From positions 7,968-71,967 of the forward strand of contig JANNYA010000226.1 of the NCBI GenBank assembly GCA_031409855.1: a stretch of 64,000 nt of DNA, written 5' to 3'. The notes beneath the pieces were generated by a model that made no database searches, was not told the origin of the DNA, and saw only the letters and a program-made list of their open reading frames with translations. A program made the translations under genes and the position numbers. Below are positions 62,099-64,000 of the stretch, in pieces. Origin of the DNA: JANNYA01 sp031409855. Lineage in GTDB: Bacteria; Pseudomonadota; Gammaproteobacteria; Xanthomonadales; SZUA-5. Position 1 is the first letter of the stretch; every line of letters starts with the position of its first letter.

Positions 62099-63369
62099 GC
62101 CCGTTTTTTATCTGCCGTCGGCTCAGGGGTAGCGCTATTTTTCGTTTAGCCAGCATGGCGGCGCTCTTATGGATACCTGCAGCCGCAATGGCGCAAAGTT
62201 CGGAGTTTCTGAGCTGGAACGTGTACACCATGTCGATGACGTTGGCGTTGGCGCTGACGCTAGCGGTTGCGCTGTTCGTGGTGTTTCGAAAGCGCAGCGA
62301 GGAAGCGCAAGATCGGCGTAAAGACGCGCACTTCCAACTGCACACTGAGCGCGAGAACGCCAAGCGTGAGTTTGATGCGGAGCTTAAAGATGCCGTCAGC
62401 CGCGCTAGTGCCGATGATTTAAGTTTTGTTGTATTGCGGCGGCTGCTGGCCCGCATTAAAAAGACATTGCCACAGCGATCCTGCGCGGCGCTGGTGCGTT
62501 TTCCAGAAGGCGACGGTGATCGCTTAGTGTGCGGCGATCCGCGTGCGCAGACGGAATATGAATCGCTGATCAAAGCCTACGAGCAACCCTTCAAAAACGT
62601 CGCTTGGTCCGGCAATGCCGTGACCTTGAATTTGCTTGCCGAAGTGGGCCGCTGGACCGCGCAAACGCTGGTTGTGCTGCCGATTCCGATTCCAAAACCG
62701 GGTTTTGGCATTCTTTTGATTGCGCGTGAACCCGGCGCTAGTTTCACACAGGATGAATTGAACGATGCGGGCGAATTTGCGCAGGCCACAATTGATTCGA
62801 TGGAGCTTGCGCGCGGTGAAGCGGACGACAAATCGGATCGTGAAATCGACAAACTCACGCAGATTTATAATCGCGCTGCGGTGGAATTACGTGCATCCAC
62901 TGGTTTCACCGAGGCGATCAAGGCGCGCACCAACTTTTCCATACTTTGGATCGAGCTGGACAAGTTTCGTGAATTTTCCAAAGAAAACGGCCAGGAAAAA
63001 TCCGACGGTGTGCTGAAAACAATCGCTCAGCGCATTTCCCGGGCTTTGGAGCGCGGCCAAGTCGTTGGGCGTTGGGACAACCATGAATTTGTCGTTTTGA
63101 TGCCATTAGTGCCGGAATTCCAAGCGCAAAAACTTGCCGATACTTTGGTTTCGGCTATTGCCCGCGATATCAACTTAAAAGCCAACGACGCGGCGCTGCA
63201 ATTGACCGCCAGCATCGGCTTTAGCTCAAAATTCCCCAGCGACACGCACTTTTTGCAATTGCTAGAGCGTTCGACTAAGGGCAAGGATCAGGCAAAGTAT
63301 CAGGGCGGCAACACCAGCCGACGTGGCAATGAAGACAACGTCGGCGGCGTTAACTTTCAAAATTTCTAG
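62095..63369 (+). CDS. Membrane GAF-like / degenerate GGDEF protein
   Basis: 424 residues. Two N-terminal hydrophobic segments (SMAALLWIPAAAMAQ; MTLALALTLAVALFVVF), then a charged coil, a GAF-like region (about 130-240; AALVRFPEGDGDRLVCGD) and a GGDEF-fold domain (about 255-405). The fold is shown by IDKLTQIYNRAAVEL and LQLTASIGFS, but the signature loop reads DNHEF (328-332) instead of GGDEF, so cyclase activity is unlikely; it may bind c-di-GMP or GTP as an allosteric module. It overlaps the S9 peptidase gene by four bases. The coupling to a peptidase is unusual. Confidence 0.85.
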   Translation: MSPFFICRRLRGSAIFRLASMAALLWIPAAAMAQSSEFLSWNVYTMSMTLALALTLAVALFVVFRKRSEEAQDRRKDAHFQLHTERENAKREFDAELKDAVSRASADDLSFVVLRRLLARIKKTLPQRSCAALVRFPEGDGDRLVCGDPRAQTEYESLIKAYEQPFKNVAWSGNAVTLNLLAEVGRWTAQTLVVLPIPIPKPGFGILLIAREPGASFTQDELNDAGEFAQATIDSMELARGEADDKSDREIDKLTQIYNRAAVELRASTGFTEAIKARTNFSILWIELDKFREFSKENGQEKSDGVLKTIAQRISRALERGQVVGRWDNHEFVVLMPLVPEFQAQKLADTLVSAIARDINLKANDAALQLTASIGFSSKFPSDTHFLQLLERSTKGKDQAKYQGGNTSRRGNEDNVGGVNFQNF

Positions 63370-63396
63370 CGATCTGCGTGTTCAGGCCTGCTGAGT

Positions 63397-63990
63397 TTAT
63401 TGACTTTGCGCAATCTGGCGAAACGTTAAATTTACTCTGGGCGAACCGACTGCCGCCATTTTTGGTAGGGCATGTTGGTAATTTTTTTGTGTGATTCCCG
63501 CCATAACGAGCAGGCTTCCCGAGCTTAAAACAAGTTCAGTCTTTTCCGGCAGCGTTTTGTGCCGTAAACAAAAACGCCGAGGCGCGCCTAAGCTGACGCT
63601 CGCAATCAGTGGATTCGCGCCTAGTTCAGGCTCGTCATCACTGTGCCAACCCATGCTATCCGCGCCACTGCGGTAAAAATTCGCCAAAACACAATTAAAT
63701 TCGCCCACACCTGCGTCTGCCAATGCTTCGCGCACAATAGTGAACTCAGGCGTCCACGCTTTCGGTTCATAGCGCACTTTGGAATAGCGATAGCTGCAGT
63801 GTGGGTCGCCATGCCAACTGGACAGGCGCGGAGCCGGTATATTGCGGCCAAAAATGTTGACAAAATGCGTGTCCCAGGCCGTGCTGGCAATCAAATCGCG
63901 CAGCAGTTGCGTCGCTTTCACATCGTCAAAGAACTCTGGGTAAAACTGCACATCGGCGTCTACAAGTGGGATTATTCGGGCTGAACGCAT
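63397..63990 (-). CDS. alkB: AlkB-type 2-oxoglutarate/Fe(II) DNA repair dioxygenase
   Basis: 197 residues. Iron ligands are visible as His116 and Asp118 in GWHSDDE and His173 in YQHALPK; 2-oxoglutarate contacts are Arg185 and Arg191 in RVNLTFR. FNCVLANFYRSGADSMGWH is typical of the ALKBH2/3-type AlkB group. The enzyme oxidatively removes 1-methyladenine and 3-methylcytosine from alkylated DNA or RNA. The ATG at 63990 has an AGGAA Shine-Dalgarno at the right edge of the window, so the gene is complete. It is convergent with the GGDEF-like gene (27 bp apart). Confidence 0.93.
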   Translation of the reverse strand: MRSARIIPLVDADVQFYPEFFDDVKATQLLRDLIASTAWDTHFVNIFGRNIPAPRLSSWHGDPHCSYRYSKVRYEPKAWTPEFTIVREALADAGVGEFNCVLANFYRSGADSMGWHSDDEPELGANPLIASVSLGAPRRFCLRHKTLPEKTELVLSSGSLLVMAGITQKNYQHALPKMAAVGSPRVNLTFRQIAQSQ

Positions 63991-64000
63991 CGTTTCCTGC

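Noticed and set aside
1..64000. tRNA, rRNA, insertion sequences, integrases, phage genes
   Set aside because: Intergenic gaps were read by eye and none showed recognisable RNA gene or mobile-element features; small RNAs could be missed.

Overview
The window looks like chromosome from a gammaproteobacterium, most likely of the Lysobacterales (Xanthomonadales) type. That is an inference from gene content: a fused RlmKL methyltransferase, the rsmI / lpoA-yraN arrangement, EpmA, proC-yggT, a fused E1 alpha/beta dehydrogenase, and large secreted proteins, one of which ends in a short acidic GFE tail. No rRNA, tRNA, CRISPR array, transposase or integrase was found.

Layout. 1-4687: a truncated S9 peptidase lipoprotein, an SDR epimerase, WGR-like and SPOR-like proteins, hemE with a duplicated translation start, and a DUF2461 protein. 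4707-7968: an AT-richer three-gene cassette of DNA methyltransferase, DUF262 (ParB/Srx-like) protein and HEPN protein with an RNxxAH motif; this is the best candidate for an undescribed defence system. 7971-12438: fused TPP dehydrogenase E1 and an unrecognised HEAT-like secreted protein. 12565-23504: a DUF11 autotransporter, a Sel1/caspase protein, a Ser/Thr kinase fused to an FGE-like domain, a tail-anchored FHA protein and an AcuI-type reductase, which together look like a cell-surface and phospho-signalling group. 23532-30064: a propeller-type sensor diguanylate cyclase, the DUF2157-DUF4401-GDYXXLXY membrane operon and a small membrane protein. 30191-38789: housekeeping genes (rlmKL, hydrolase, yggT, proC, rsmI on minus; lpoA, yraN, epmA on plus). 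38849-56484: a BNR-repeat secreted protein, a 1427-residue HTH-kinase-nSTAND-TPR protein and a 3244-residue secreted protein that carries both a metzincin-type motif and a C25 (gingipain-like) peptidase domain, translated with a small secreted partner. 56485-59995: a nonsense-mutated winged-helix regulator remnant, a cytosine-deaminase-like and N-carbamoylase-like pair, and a gene-tail remnant with its own terminator. 59996-63990: a DPP-type S9 peptidase coupled to a degenerate GGDEF protein, and AlkB.

How the genes work together. The phospho-signalling genes (two large kinases, FHA, caspase, two GGDEF proteins) suggest a complex signalling lifestyle. The secreted peptidases (S9, C25/metzincin) suggest a predatory or proteolytic heterotroph. 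Function calls rest on motif reading alone; no database search was possible.
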